From: Ferribacterium limneticum | Lineage (GTDB): Bacteria; Pseudomonadota; Gammaproteobacteria; Burkholderiales; Rhodocyclaceae | Assembly (NCBI RefSeq): GCF_020510585.1 | Contig: NZ_CP075190.1 | Coordinates: forward strand, 3,842,001-3,906,000 | Reading direction: 5' to 3' | Length of the DNA: 64,000 nucleotides | Part shown: positions 16,090 to 25,610 of the stretch, piece after piece | How the letters are laid out: every line of letters starts with the position of its first letter | How positions within the stretch are numbered: the first letter of the stretch is position 1 | Program-made: the position numbers and the translations under genes | Notes under the pieces: generated by a model | What the model was told of the DNA's origin: nothing | What the model saw: the letters and a program-made list of their open reading frames with translations, nothing else | Database searches by the model: none

Positions 16090-18459
16090 TTGATTCCATT
16101 TCACTCGACTGCAGCAGCCAGGAAATTGCTGGCCAATTCCTTCGTTGCGCTGCTTTCTGCCGCCTCATTTGAAGCGACGGCACAGATAACGGCACCCGTA
16201 CAGACGACTATCGCGCCTCCCCAATCGGCGAACCCGGCAGAATCCAGTCCAGACGACGCCGATATGGCAGCGCCGACCCTGCCCTCGATCGTGGTTACGG
16301 CCGGCCGCGCAGACGACTCGTTGCAGAGCACCTCCCGCCGCGGCGAACGGGATCTCGCCCCGCAACGCGCGGCCACCAGCGATAGCGCCCAACTTCTCAA
16401 AGACGTTCCCGGCGTCAGCCTCTATGGCGCCGGCGGCATCTCCAGCCTGCCGGTTGTTCACGGCCTGGCCGATGATCGCTTGCGCACGCAGGTCGATGGC
16501 ATGGACCTCATGACGGCCTGCCCTAACCACATGAACTCGGCCCTGTCCTTCATCGACCCGACGAGCGTCGCCAGCGTCGAAGTGTTTGCCGGCATCACGC
16601 CCGTCAGCCTGGGTGGCGACAGTATCGGCGGTACGATCCAGGTGAAATCGGCGCCGCCGAAATTTGCCAGAGGCGACCAGGATTTCCTCAGCGAAGGGCA
16701 GGCTGGCACTTTTTCCCGCAGCAACGGCAACGCCCGTGGCTACAACTTTGGCACCACGCTGGCCAGCCAGCAGGTCAATCTGACCTACACCGAGTCGCAT
16801 TCCGAATCGGACAACTACCGGGCGGCGAAGGACTTCAAGAAACCGGGCGCCTGGCAAACCATGGGCGAACGTACCCTGGCCGGAAACGAAGTCGGGGCAA
16901 GCGAATACGGCGGTTCGCAGAATCGGCGTCTCGGGCTGGCGCTGGGTTTCCCGGATCATCTGTTCGAACTGAGCGTAAGCGAGCAGCGGCTCAACTACGA
17001 AGGCTTTCCCAACCAGCGCATGGACATGATCGCCAGCGCGCCAGACCCCGCCAATCCGAGCAAATACCTCGTAGACAAAAACCAGCCCTCCAACATAAAC
17101 CAGCTGGTCAACCTGGGCTACAGCGGGCAATACCAGTGGGGCCAGCTGGAAGCGAGAGTGTTCCATCAGGACCTCAAGCACCACATGGACATGATCCAGG
17201 ACAGGTTCAAGTACATGCTGATGCCGATGGACACGGAAGCGACGACGCTGGGCGGGATGCTCAAGGGCAGCCTCGAACTTTCAGCCAAGGACACGCTGCG
17301 AGTCGGAACCGATTTCCAGAATTACCGACTGGACGACTGGTGGCCGCCTGTCGGTAGTGCGCCAGGCGCAATGTGCTGCAACAACTTCTGGAACATCAGG
17401 GACGGCCAGCGGGATCGCCTCGGTTTCTTCGCTGAATGGGAGGCACGATGGAGTCCGCAATGGCTGACGCTGGCAGGCATTCGCAGCGATACAGTGACCT
17501 CGGACGCCGGGCCGGTAGAGGGCTATTCCGCGGGGAGCTATGCGGACAATGCAGCAACTTTCAATGGGCGCGATCGCCGACGCGTCGATCACAACCTCGA
17601 CTGGACGCTGCTGTCCCGCTACACGGCGGATGCGATGCAGACCTACGAGGCCGGCTTTGCCCGAAAGACCCGTTCGCCCAATCTCTATGAGCGCTATCCT
17701 TGGTCGACTTTCTCGATGGCCGCGCTGATGAACAACTTCGTCGGCGACGGCAATGCCTACATCGGCAATCCCGACCTGAAGCCGGAAGTAGCCCATACCT
17801 TGAGCGCCACCGCCGACTGGCACGCGGCCGACAAGGCAAGCTGGGGTTTCAAGGTGACGGGCTACCTGACTTACGTTGACGACTTTATCGATGCCCGGCG
17901 CTGCACCCTCGTCGGCTGTGGCGGCAACTCGAATCTGACCATAAGCAACGGCTATGTGTCACTGCAGTACGTCAATCAGTCAGCCCAACTGTACGGCTTC
18001 GATTTGTCGGGGCACAGCCTGCTCGGTCGCAGTGAGGATTTCGGCAGTGTCACGCTGACCGGCGCGCTCAATTACGTCAGAGGCAAGAACCGGACGACCG
18101 GCGACAACCTCTACCACATGATGCCGCTCAACCTGAAAATGGCCCTGACACACCGCCTATGGGGCTGGACGAGCACCGCCGAATTCCAATGGGTAGACAA
18201 CAAGGACAACATTTCCCAAGTCCGAAACGAAGTACAGACCTCGGACTACGCGCTGCTCAACCTGCGCACCAGCTACGACTGGAAATACGCCCGCATCGAC
18301 ATCGGCCTCGAAAACGCCCTCGACCAGTTCTACCTGATGCCGCTGGGTGGCGCTTATCTGGGCCAGGGCAACTCGATGACCACCGGCTTCATTCCATGGG
18401 GCATGTCGGTTCCCGGCAAGGGGCGTTCGTTCAATGTCGCGCTGAATGTGCGCTTCTGA
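16090..18459 (+). CDS. TonB-dependent outer-membrane receptor, OprC/NosA copper type
   Basis: The 789-residue frame starts at a TTG (no ATG fits), with a signal peptide ending near ATAQ. Then come a TonB box region (LPSIVVTAGR), a plug domain (LLKDVPGVSLYG to GGTIQVKSAP) and a 22-strand-type barrel ending in the aromatic C-terminus NVRF. In the plug, MTACPNHMN places a CxxxM pair at Cys144/Met148, and KHHMDMI (364-368) supplies His/Met residues. OprC of Pseudomonas aeruginosa binds copper with a CxxxM plus HxM set in comparable places, so copper import is the best guess. A second Cys pair (RRCTLVGCGG) sits in a later loop. It is the last gene of the cassette. Confidence 0.8.
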   Translation: MIPFHSTAAARKLLANSFVALLSAASFEATAQITAPVQTTIAPPQSANPAESSPDDADMAAPTLPSIVVTAGRADDSLQSTSRRGERDLAPQRAATSDSAQLLKDVPGVSLYGAGGISSLPVVHGLADDRLRTQVDGMDLMTACPNHMNSALSFIDPTSVASVEVFAGITPVSLGGDSIGGTIQVKSAPPKFARGDQDFLSEGQAGTFSRSNGNARGYNFGTTLASQQVNLTYTESHSESDNYRAAKDFKKPGAWQTMGERTLAGNEVGASEYGGSQNRRLGLALGFPDHLFELSVSEQRLNYEGFPNQRMDMIASAPDPANPSKYLVDKNQPSNINQLVNLGYSGQYQWGQLEARVFHQDLKHHMDMIQDRFKYMLMPMDTEATTLGGMLKGSLELSAKDTLRVGTDFQNYRLDDWWPPVGSAPGAMCCNNFWNIRDGQRDRLGFFAEWEARWSPQWLTLAGIRSDTVTSDAGPVEGYSAGSYADNAATFNGRDRRRVDHNLDWTLLSRYTADAMQTYEAGFARKTRSPNLYERYPWSTFSMAALMNNFVGDGNAYIGNPDLKPEVAHTLSATADWHAADKASWGFKVTGYLTYVDDFIDARRCTLVGCGGNSNLTISNGYVSLQYVNQSAQLYGFDLSGHSLLGRSEDFGSVTLTGALNYVRGKNRTTGDNLYHMMPLNLKMALTHRLWGWTSTAEFQWVDNKDNISQVRNEVQTSDYALLNLRTSYDWKYARIDIGLENALDQFYLMPLGGAYLGQGNSMTTGFIPWGMSVPGKGRSFNVALNVRF

Positions 18460-18472
18460 ACGACGCGGCAGG

Positions 18473-18508
18473 ATTTCAATTTTGGCCAATTTTTCCGGTT
18501 GACCGTGG
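18473..18508 (-). repeat. Dispersed GGTCAACCGG repeat, copy 4 (3' of prfA)
   Basis: This near-consensus copy reads on the minus strand ACGGTCAACCGGAAAAA then TTGGCCAAAATTGAAAT. It is sense to prfA and lies about 50 nt beyond its stop. Confidence 0.88.
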
Positions 18509-18513
18509 CAATC

Positions 18514-18559
18514 GAGCCTGACTGCCCGCCGCGCCGGAACGTTGCCGGTCGTCAGGCTC
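18514..18559. other. Inverted repeat at the prfA 3' end
   Basis: Nine-bp arms GAGCCTGAC / GTCAGGCTC flank a GC-rich loop and overlap the prfA stop. It may separate the convergent receptor and prfA transcripts. Confidence 0.4.
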
Positions 18560-19643
18560 AGCCGTTCGTTTCGGCCAGTTCGGCCAGCAGATCGGCCTGA
18601 TGTTCCGCCGCCAGCGCACCGAGCAGTTCGTCCATGTCGCCATCCATGATCGCGGCGATCTTGTACAGCGTCAGGTTGATACGGTGATCGGTGATCCGCC
18701 CCTGCGGGAAGTTGTAGGTGCGAATGCGCTCGGAGCGGTCACCGGAGCCGATCAGGCTCTTGCGCGTGCTCGAGATATGCGCCTGCTGTGCCCGCACCTG
18801 AACGTCCTTGATACGCGCCGCCAGCACCTTCATGGCCGAGGCCTTGTTGGCGTGCTGCGAGCGGCCATCCTGACATTCGGCAACGATGCCGGTCGGCAGG
18901 TGGGTGATGCGCACCGCCGAATCGGTCTTGTTGATGTGCTGACCGCCGGCACCCGAGGCGCGGAAGGTATCGATGCGCAGGTCGGCCGGGTTGAGGTTCA
19001 CATCCTCGACTTCATCGACTTCCGGCATCACCGCCACCGTGCACGCCGAGGTGTGGATGCGGCCCTGCGTTTCAGTTTCCGGCACGCGCTGGACGCGATG
19101 GCCGCCGGACTCGAACTTCAGCCGCGAATAGGCGCCATTGCCGGCCAGCCGGCAGATGATTTCGCGATAGCCGCCGAGCTCCGACTCGCTGGCCGACATG
19201 ACCTCGACCTGCCAGCGCTGACGCTCGGCGTAGCGCGAATACATTCGGAACAGGTCGCCGGCGAACAGCGCCGACTCGTCGCCACCGGTCCCGGCGCGAA
19301 TTTCGAGCAGCACGCTGCGCTCGTCGTTGGGGTCTTTCGGCAGCAACAGTTTTTGCAACTCAATTTCGAGTTCGGGCAGGCGCGCCTTGGCGCTGGCGAT
19401 TTCCTCTTCGGCAAAATCGCGCATTTCCGGATCGTTACGCATTGCCTCGGCTTCGGCCAGATCGTTTTCCGCCTGACGGAAAGCATTGAACTGGACAATG
19501 ACCGGCTCGATTTCGGAGCGTTCCCGCGACAGCTTGCGGAACTGATCCATGTCCCCCGCCGTGCTCGGCGCCGACAGCATGCGGTCGATTTCGTCGAGGC
19601 GATCGACCAGCAGTTCGAGTTTTTGGCGGATGCTCGATTTCAT
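18558..19643 (-). CDS. prfA: Peptide chain release factor 1
   Basis: The 361-residue product has the GGQ peptidyl-tRNA hydrolysis motif in [17 protein letters not shown] and a PxT-type codon-recognition region, here in [15 protein letters not shown] downstream of the tip helices. The C-terminal [18 protein letters not shown] segment is also present. It reads UAA and UAG. It is normally flanked by hemA and prmC; here both flanks are interrupted by plus-strand genes. A dispersed-repeat copy lies just after its stop. Confidence 0.96.
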   Translation of the reverse strand: MKSSIRQKLELLVDRLDEIDRMLSAPSTAGDMDQFRKLSRERSEIEPVIVQFNAFRQAENDLAEAEAMRNDPEMRDFAEEEIASAKARLPELEIELQKLLLPKDPNDERSVLLEIRAGTGGDESALFAGDLFRMYSRYAERQRWQVEVMSASESELGGYREIICRLAGNGAYSRLKFESGGHRVQRVPETETQGRIHTSACTVAVMPEVDEVEDVNLNPADLRIDTFRASGAGGQHINKTDSAVRITHLPTGIVAECQDGRSQHANKASAMKVLAARIKDVQVRAQQAHISSTRKSLIGSGDRSERIRTYNFPQGRITDHRINLTLYKIAAIMDGDMDELLGALAAEHQADLLAELAETNG

Positions 19644-19775
19644 ATCACTAGCCGGTCAGCAAATGGTTCAAGGGGGCGTAATGGTACCCGAGAACACCGT
19701 TCGTCGGCGATGGAAGGCAATTGCCACGGGCAGATTCACCAAGCATAATTGCCCGATTGCGGATTTCAACAATCA

Positions 19776-21470
19776 ATGCGCCACATTCCTCATTCCCTCA
19801 TAGCACTGGCGGCAACGCTGGAGTCACGCTGGGAAGACTATCGAGCCAAGGGCGAAGTCGATCTTTTCGTCGAATTCACGCTGTCGCTCAACGGGCTGAC
19901 CGAGCAACTCAACCGTAGGCATCTGCCGGGGCTGGTCCGCGCCTGCCAGGAATTGGAAAACACTGCACTTACCCTGTTCGGTGACAGTTCCATGCACCCC
20001 ATCCCGCACGATCAGGCGAATGCGATCAGTCGGCAATTGATCATTATCCTGACAGAACTTCGCCGTCATGAAACGCCAGCCATCCCGACAAGGCGTCAGA
20101 CCGACGACCTTGTCGAGCGCGAAAATGCCTGCCAGCAACTGCGCCAGATTGTGATCGTATCGCGGCCGAACCACCCGGCGACGAAAACGCTGAGCGAGCA
20201 ACTGAGCTTTTTTGGCTTCACCCCTAGCCACGTTCGCTGGGGTCAAACACCGGGTTCCGACCAGCCGCCATTGGCCATCCTGTTCATCCCGGAGCAGGAG
20301 GGACGGGCTTATCCGCCCAGCGCGATTGCCAGCATCATGGCCTTGCGCACCGAATTCCCGAGCAGTTATTTCTATTGCCTGTCCGTACCGAGCAACCTGC
20401 AAAGCATCGTCCTGCTCCAGCGGGCCGGCGCCGATGCCTGTGTACCGGTTGGCGACACGGTCAGCGACGTCTTGTCACGCATTCTCGACCTGGCCCAGAC
20501 GCGAGAACAAGAGACCCATCGCGTGCTGATCGTCGAAGACTCGGCCACCGCCATTGCCCACGTTCGGCGCTCCTTATCCCAGCACGGCATCGACAGCCGG
20601 GCCATCAACGACCCCCGGCTACTGCTCGAAGCGGCTGCCGAATACAAGCCCGATGCCATCCTGATGGACATGTACATGCCCTTCTGCAGCGGCGTCGAGG
20701 TCACCAGCGCCCTGCGCCAGGTTCCCGAATATCATTCGCTGCCCGTCATCTACCTGTCGAGCGAAAGCGACATTGCGCAGCAGGTTGAGGCCTTGCGCCT
20801 CGGTGGCGACCAGTTCCTGACCAAGCCGACCAATCCGATCATTCTGGCGGCGGTGGTCAAGACCAAGATCCAGCGCTACCGGGAAATGCTGCACTCGACC
20901 CGCCACGACAGCCTGACCGGCCTGCTCAACCACGCCACGGCCAAGGACCAGATCGAACGCATGATGCACGACGCCATGCCGGACGGTCGCTTGGTCGTCG
21001 CCATGATCGACATCGACCGCTTCAAATCGATCAACGACCGCTTCGGCCACCCGGTCGGCGACCAGGTCATCCGCAGCCTGTCCTGGCTACTGCGTGGCCG
21101 CCTGCGCAACACCGACCTGATAGGCCGCTACGGCGGCGAGGAGTTCATCGTTGCCCTGCCCGATACCGAACTGGAAAGGGCCACCGTCCTGCTCGACCAG
21201 ATACGCCAGGATTTTTCCGAGCTGCCGCACGCGCATGCACAGGGCTCGGTGCGTGCCACCTTCAGTTGTGGCATCGCCTCCCTGCCCTATTTCATCACCT
21301 CGTCGAGCATCATTCAGGCAGCCGACGCCGCCCTGCTTCAGGCCAAGCGCAGCGGCCGAAACTGCCTGCTCCGCGCCGAGCCGGAAAGCGGACTCTCAGT
21401 CACCAGCGTGGAGATGGAACAGTCGACTTACCGTGGCCTGCAATTCAGCCCGTTCGCTGTCGTCAGCTGA
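19776..21470 (+). CDS. PleD-like diguanylate cyclase (degenerate receiver, receiver, GGDEF)
   Basis: From the ATG at 19776 the product has 564 residues; a TTG 27 nt earlier is a less likely start. The N-terminal 110 residues are helical and HPt-like in appearance. A receiver-like fold lacking the acidic pair follows (about 125-245), then a full receiver with IVEDS and phosphoacceptor Asp298 in ILMDMYMPF, and a GGDEF domain with the active loop GGEEF (453-457). It makes cyclic-di-GMP when phosphorylated. It is inserted between hemA and prfA on the opposite strand, and its last 75 nt overlap the 3' end of hemA. Confidence 0.88.
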   Translation: MRHIPHSLIALAATLESRWEDYRAKGEVDLFVEFTLSLNGLTEQLNRRHLPGLVRACQELENTALTLFGDSSMHPIPHDQANAISRQLIIILTELRRHETPAIPTRRQTDDLVERENACQQLRQIVIVSRPNHPATKTLSEQLSFFGFTPSHVRWGQTPGSDQPPLAILFIPEQEGRAYPPSAIASIMALRTEFPSSYFYCLSVPSNLQSIVLLQRAGADACVPVGDTVSDVLSRILDLAQTREQETHRVLIVEDSATAIAHVRRSLSQHGIDSRAINDPRLLLEAAAEYKPDAILMDMYMPFCSGVEVTSALRQVPEYHSLPVIYLSSESDIAQQVEALRLGGDQFLTKPTNPIILAAVVKTKIQRYREMLHSTRHDSLTGLLNHATAKDQIERMMHDAMPDGRLVVAMIDIDRFKSINDRFGHPVGDQVIRSLSWLLRGRLRNTDLIGRYGGEEFIVALPDTELERATVLLDQIRQDFSELPHAHAQGSVRATFSCGIASLPYFITSSSIIQAADAALLQAKRSGRNCLLRAEPESGLSVTSVEMEQSTYRGLQFSPFAVVS

Positions 21471-22646
21471 ATTCAGCGCCTGCGTCGGGGCGTGCAGGAA
21501 TTTGTTGGTCAGGCGCTGCGACAGATGTTCGAGGACCTTTTCCGGCGCCTCGCCCTTGGCCAGCAGCTTCATCGCATGTTCCATCTCGTGCCGACGCATG
21601 CGTTCAGCCGAATCGCGCAACGAGCGAATGACCGGCACGGTGTCGCGCGACGCCAGCCAACCGAGGAAATCCTGCACCCGGTTGGCGATGATCGCTTCGG
21701 CATCAACCACGGCAGCCTGCCGAGACTCCAGGCCGCTTTCGACAACCTGAGCCAGGTCGTCCACGGTGTAGAGAAACACGTCGTCGAGCTGGCCTACTTC
21801 CTCTTCGATATCGCGCGGAACGGCAAGGTCGACCATGAAGATCGGCCGGTGCCGGCGCGTCTTGATCGCCCGTTCGACCATGCCTAGGCCAATGATCGGC
21901 AGCGGGCTACCCGTGCAGGAAACGACAATGTCGTGAGCGGCCAGATGCTCGCCCAGTTCGTCCAGGCGAATGGCCGTACCGCCATACTGTTCGGCCAGGG
22001 CACGGGCCCGCTCTACGGTGCGGTTGGCGATGGTGACCTGCTTCGGCTGGCCGGCGCAGAAGTGGGCGGCGCACAGTTCGATCATTTCACCGGCACCGAT
22101 GAACAGGATGCGCTGGCCGGCAATCGATTCGAAAATGCGTTCGGCCAAATGGACGCCGGCGGCGGCCATCGAGACGATGTTGGCGCCGATGGCTGTCGTC
22201 GAGCGCACCTCCTTGGCGACAGAGAAGGAGCGCTGGAAAAGCTTGTGCAGTTGCGTGCCGAGCGTGCCATTTTCTTCGGCGGCTCGCACCGCATCCTTCA
22301 TCTGGCCGAGAATCTGCGGCTCGCCGATAACCATCGAATCGAGGCCACTGGCGACGCGGAAGGCATGGCGGATGGCTTCTGGCTGGTCGTGGGTATAGAT
22401 GTAGGGGGCAATTTCTTCGCGACTGACCTGGTGGTAGTGCGCCAGCCAGTCGATGACGACATCCGGAGATTCGGCCGAGCAATAGATTTCGGTGCGGTTG
22501 CAGGTGGACAGGATCGCCACCTCGCGCACCGGCCGGTCGCGCGTCAGGTCGCCCAGGGCGTGGCCCAGTTTGTCGGCGCCAAACGCTACCCGCTCGCGGA
22601 TGGCGAGCGGCGCGGAATGATGGTTGATGCCGAGGGTAAAAATCAC
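21396..22646 (-). CDS. hemA: Glutamyl-tRNA reductase
   Basis: The 416-residue product starts at a GTG ([19 protein letters not shown]) and has the catalytic cysteine in [11 protein letters not shown], the NADPH-binding GAGEMIEL segment, and the dimerisation helices at the C-terminus. It reduces glutamyl-tRNA to glutamate-1-semialdehyde, the first step of the C5 pathway to haem. An extended -10 promoter lies 34 nt upstream. The C-terminal 24 codons overlap, on the other strand, the end of the GGDEF gene, which probably replaced the former hemA-prfA junction. Confidence 0.96.
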   Translation of the reverse strand: MIFTLGINHHSAPLAIRERVAFGADKLGHALGDLTRDRPVREVAILSTCNRTEIYCSAESPDVVIDWLAHYHQVSREEIAPYIYTHDQPEAIRHAFRVASGLDSMVIGEPQILGQMKDAVRAAEENGTLGTQLHKLFQRSFSVAKEVRSTTAIGANIVSMAAAGVHLAERIFESIAGQRILFIGAGEMIELCAAHFCAGQPKQVTIANRTVERARALAEQYGGTAIRLDELGEHLAAHDIVVSCTGSPLPIIGLGMVERAIKTRRHRPIFMVDLAVPRDIEEEVGQLDDVFLYTVDDLAQVVESGLESRQAAVVDAEAIIANRVQDFLGWLASRDTVPVIRSLRDSAERMRRHEMEHAMKLLAKGEAPEKVLEHLSQRLTNKFLHAPTQALNSADDSERAELQATVSRLFHLHAGD

Positions 22647-22679
22647 CGGATAGGGCTGGCGCGCACGAAATGGGCGCTG

Positions 22680-22688
22680 ATTATAACA
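22680..22688 (-). promoter_or_regulatory. Extended -10 promoter of hemA
   Basis: On the minus strand TGTTATAAT (TGn plus a perfect TATAAT) ends 34 nt before the hemA GTG. The -35 region is poor, as is usual with extended -10 elements. Confidence 0.55.
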
Positions 22689-22718
22689 TCCGCCCGTGAC
22701 ACCCTTCCCCGATCTGGA

Positions 22719-23786
22719 TCAGAACAAAAATGCCTCTTTTTCCGGCGTTGACCGTGGCAAGGCATCGGCGCCGAACACCTTCATCTGGCGCGGCCGGAAC
22801 CACACCGACTGGCCGACGGCCAGTTGCAGCGTTTCATGCCGTTCGCGCGACAACTCGACTTCGACGATTTCGCTGCCGTGCAACAGTTCGATACGGACTA
22901 CCGGGCCGATCGGATGGACGTGCTGGACGGTGGCCTGCAAGCCGTCGTCGGCCGGCTGATGCGTGATGTCGATATCGTGCGGGCGAACGAAAGCAGTTGC
23001 CTTCTCGGTCGCTTCGCCGCGCTCGACCTCGGCGTAGGCGCCCTGCTGGCGGCTGTGGAAAACGTTCACGTTGCCGAGGAATTGATAAACGAAGGGCGAG
23101 GCCGGGCTGGAGTAAACCTCGTCGGGCGAGCCAATCTGCTCGATCTTGCCGTGGTTCATGACGACGACGCGGTCGGCGACTTCAAGCGCTTCTTCCTGGT
23201 CGTGCGTGACGAAAACCGACGAGATGTGCATGTCGTCGTGCAGGCGACGCAGCCAGCGGCGCAACTCCTTGCGCACCTTGGTGTCGAGGGCGCCGAACGG
23301 CTCGTCGAGCAGCAGAACCTTGGGTTCGACGGCCAGCGCGCGGGCCAGCGCGATGCGCTGACGCTGGCCGCCGGACAGTTGTGACGGGTAGCGGTCGGCC
23401 AGCCAGTCGAGCTGGACCAGACCGAGCAATTCCATGACCCGGCGCTTGATGTCGGCATCTGATGGCCGTTCCTTGCGCGGCTTGACGCGCAGGCCGAAGG
23501 CGACATTCTCGAACACGGTCATGTGGCGGAACAGGGCGTAGTGCTGGAAGACGAAACCGACATTGCGGTCGCGGGCGTGCAGGTGGGTCGCTTCGGCGCC
23601 GGAAAAAAGGATTTCGCCCTGATCGGAGCTTTCCATGCCGGCGATGATGCGTAGCAGGGTCGTCTTGCCGCAGCCGGAAGGGCCGAGCAGGGCGACCAAT
23701 TCGCCGGTCGGGATGTCGAGGTTGATGTTGTCGAGCGCGACGAAATTGCCGAAGCGCTTGGAAATATTGCGGATTTCGATACTCAT
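22719..23786 (-). CDS. cysA: Sulfate/thiosulfate ABC transporter ATP-binding protein
   Basis: The ATG at 23786 gives 355 residues. The ATPase has Walker [10 protein letters not shown], signature LSGGQRQR and Walker [12 protein letters not shown], followed by an H-loop (VTHDQEEAL) and a regulatory TOBE-type C-terminal domain. It powers sulfate uptake with CysW, CysT and the binding protein encoded upstream. Its start overlaps the cysW stop (ATGA). The last 12 residues ([11 protein letters not shown]) are encoded by a variant copy of the dispersed repeat (22723-22757), so the natural C-terminus appears to end inside the repeat. Confidence 0.94.
   Translation of the reverse strand: MSIEIRNISKRFGNFVALDNINLDIPTGELVALLGPSGCGKTTLLRIIAGMESSDQGEILFSGAEATHLHARDRNVGFVFQHYALFRHMTVFENVAFGLRVKPRKERPSDADIKRRVMELLGLVQLDWLADRYPSQLSGGQRQRIALARALAVEPKVLLLDEPFGALDTKVRKELRRWLRRLHDDMHISSVFVTHDQEEALEVADRVVVMNHGKIEQIGSPDEVYSSPASPFVYQFLGNVNVFHSRQQGAYAEVERGEATEKATAFVRPHDIDITHQPADDGLQATVQHVHPIGPVVRIELLHGSEIVEVELSRERHETLQLAVGQSVWFRPRQMKVFGADALPRSTPEKEAFLF
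22723..22757 (-). repeat. Dispersed repeat, copy 5 (variant, inside cysA 3' end)
   Basis: On the minus strand it reads ACGGTCAACGCCGGAAAAA, with two extra bases in the core. It is translated as the CysA C-terminus and is sense to the gene. Confidence 0.7.
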
Positions 23787-24649
23787 CAAGTTTTCTCCGG
23801 TGCCAGCACCGCGTTCAGCATTTCGGTTTCTTTTTTCATCCGCCACTCGACAATGGTCTTGGCGACCAGCGTGACCAGCGCCAGCAGGGCGAGGATGGAC
23901 GCCGCAGCGAAGGCGCCGATGGCGTTGTATTCGTTATAAAGAATTTCGACGTGCAGCGGCAAGGTGTTTGTCTCGCCGCGGATGTGGCCGGAAACCACCG
24001 ATACGGCGCCGAATTCGCCCATGGCCCGGGCATTGGACAGGATCACGCCGTAAAGCAGGCCCCATTTGATATTGGGCAGCGTGACGCGCCAGAACATCTG
24101 GAAGCCGGAGGCGCCGAGCGACACCGCGGCCTCTTCCTCGTCCTTGCCCTGGGACTGCATGAGCGGGATCAGTTCGCGGGCGATGAACGGGAAGGTGATG
24201 AATAGCGTCGCGAGGATCATGCCGGGGACGGCGAAGATGATCTTGATATCGTGTTCGGAGAGCCAGTTGCCGAAGGTCCCCTGTGAACCGAAAAGCAAAA
24301 TGAAAATCAGGCCGGCAACCACCGGGCTGACCGCGAAGGGCAGATCGATCAGCGTGATGAGCAGGCTCTTGCCGCGGAACTCGAACTTGGCGATGGCCCA
24401 CGCCGCGGCGACACCGAAGGCAATATTGAAGGGCAGCACGGCGAGCGCGATGCCGATAGTCAGACCGATGGCCGAGGCGGTTTCCGGCTCTTTCAAGGCT
24501 TCGAGATAGACCGGAATGCCTTGGGCCAGCGCCTCGACGAAGACCGCAACCAGCGGCAGGCCGAGGAAGAAGAACAGGAAACCGAGGCCGACTGTCAGCA
24601 GCCCATAGCGAACCCAGGCCGGTTCCTGCGTGGCGCGTGTCGACTTCAT
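23786..24649 (-). CDS. cysW: Sulfate ABC transporter permease CysW
   Basis: From the ATG at 24649 ([12 protein letters not shown]) the product has 287 residues with six predicted helices. The permease EAA loop is [23 protein letters not shown]. It forms the membrane channel with CysT. Both ends overlap their neighbours by ATGA, giving the tight order cysT-cysW-cysA. A longer upstream frame runs through the antisense of cysT and is not a start. Confidence 0.94.
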   Translation of the reverse strand: MKSTRATQEPAWVRYGLLTVGLGFLFFFLGLPLVAVFVEALAQGIPVYLEALKEPETASAIGLTIGIALAVLPFNIAFGVAAAWAIAKFEFRGKSLLITLIDLPFAVSPVVAGLIFILLFGSQGTFGNWLSEHDIKIIFAVPGMILATLFITFPFIARELIPLMQSQGKDEEEAAVSLGASGFQMFWRVTLPNIKWGLLYGVILSNARAMGEFGAVSVVSGHIRGETNTLPLHVEILYNEYNAIGAFAAASILALLALVTLVAKTIVEWRMKKETEMLNAVLAPEKT

Positions 24650-25521
24650 GCTGCCACCCCGCTCGCCTTGGCCGCTGCCACTTCGAGCGGCTCGCTGTTC
24701 TTGTGGCGATTGGCCGCCCACCATTGCAGCAGATTGACACTGAGCAGCAGAATGAAGGACAGGCCGAGCATGACCACGGCCAGGGCCGTGGCGCCCAGCA
24801 CATCATATTGCTCGAGCTTGGAAATAATGAGCAGCGGCGTGATTTCCGAAATCAGCGGCAGATTGCCGGCGATGAAGATGACCGAACCGTATTCGCCGAC
24901 GGCGCGGGCGAAGGCCAGCGCGAAGCCGGTGAGCAGCGCCGGGAAGATGGCCGGAAAAATGACTTTGACGAAGGTCTGCCAGCGCGAGGCGCCGAGTGAG
25001 GCTGCCGCTTCCTCGACTTCGGTTTCGATATCCTCGATCACCGGTTGCAGGGTGCGCACAACGAAGGGCAGCGTGATGAAAGTCAGCGCGAAAACGATGC
25101 CGAGCGGCGTGTAGGCGACCTTGATGCCGAGCGGTTCAAGATACTGGCCGAGCCAGCCATTGCCAGCGTACAGCGTGGCCAGCGTGATACCCGCAACGGC
25201 GGTCGGCAGGGCAAAGGGCAGGTCGACCAGCGCATCGACGAAGCGCTTGCCGGGAAACGGGTAGCGCACGAGCACCCAGGCGACGATCAGGCCGAAGAAG
25301 GCGTTGACCGCGGCGGCCAGGAACGAAGCGCCGAAGGTGACGCGAAAGGCGGCCAGCGAACGTTCGCCGAGCGCGATGTCGATGATCTGCCCGAAGCCGA
25401 GTTCAGAGGCCTTGAGGATCATGCCGCCGAGCGGCAGCAGGATCAGGATCGAGAGATAGACCAGCGTGTAGCCCAGCGCCAGGCCAAAGCCGGGCAACAC
25501 GCGGTGAGTTTTTGCAGACAT
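24646..25521 (-). CDS. cysT: Sulfate ABC transporter permease CysT (CysU)
   Basis: The 291-residue product has six membrane helices and the EAA loop EEAAASLGASRWQTFVKVIFPAI. It pairs with CysW to carry sulfate or thiosulfate across the inner membrane. It follows the binding-protein gene by 89 bp; that gap holds repeat copy 6, which ends only 3 nt before the ATG, so the repeat occupies the ribosome-site region of this gene. Confidence 0.94.
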   Translation of the reverse strand: MSAKTHRVLPGFGLALGYTLVYLSILILLPLGGMILKASELGFGQIIDIALGERSLAAFRVTFGASFLAAAVNAFFGLIVAWVLVRYPFPGKRFVDALVDLPFALPTAVAGITLATLYAGNGWLGQYLEPLGIKVAYTPLGIVFALTFITLPFVVRTLQPVIEDIETEVEEAAASLGASRWQTFVKVIFPAIFPALLTGFALAFARAVGEYGSVIFIAGNLPLISEITPLLIISKLEQYDVLGATALAVVMLGLSFILLLSVNLLQWWAANRHKNSEPLEVAAAKASGVAA

Positions 25522-25523
25522 GG

Positions 25524-25560
25524 ATTTTATTTTTAGCCAAAAATTCCGGTTGACCGTAAG
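25524..25560 (-). repeat. Dispersed repeat, copy 6 (between the sulfate-binding protein gene and cysT)
   Basis: On the minus strand: ACGGTCAACCGGAATTT then TTGGCTAAAAATAAAAT. It is sense to both flanking genes and ends 3 nt before the cysT ATG, so its A-rich tail lies where the ribosome site should be. Confidence 0.82.
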
Positions 25561-25610
25561 AACGGGCCGGACCGCAGTTCAAGCGGCCCACCCGACGGTA
25601 GCGTCACCGC

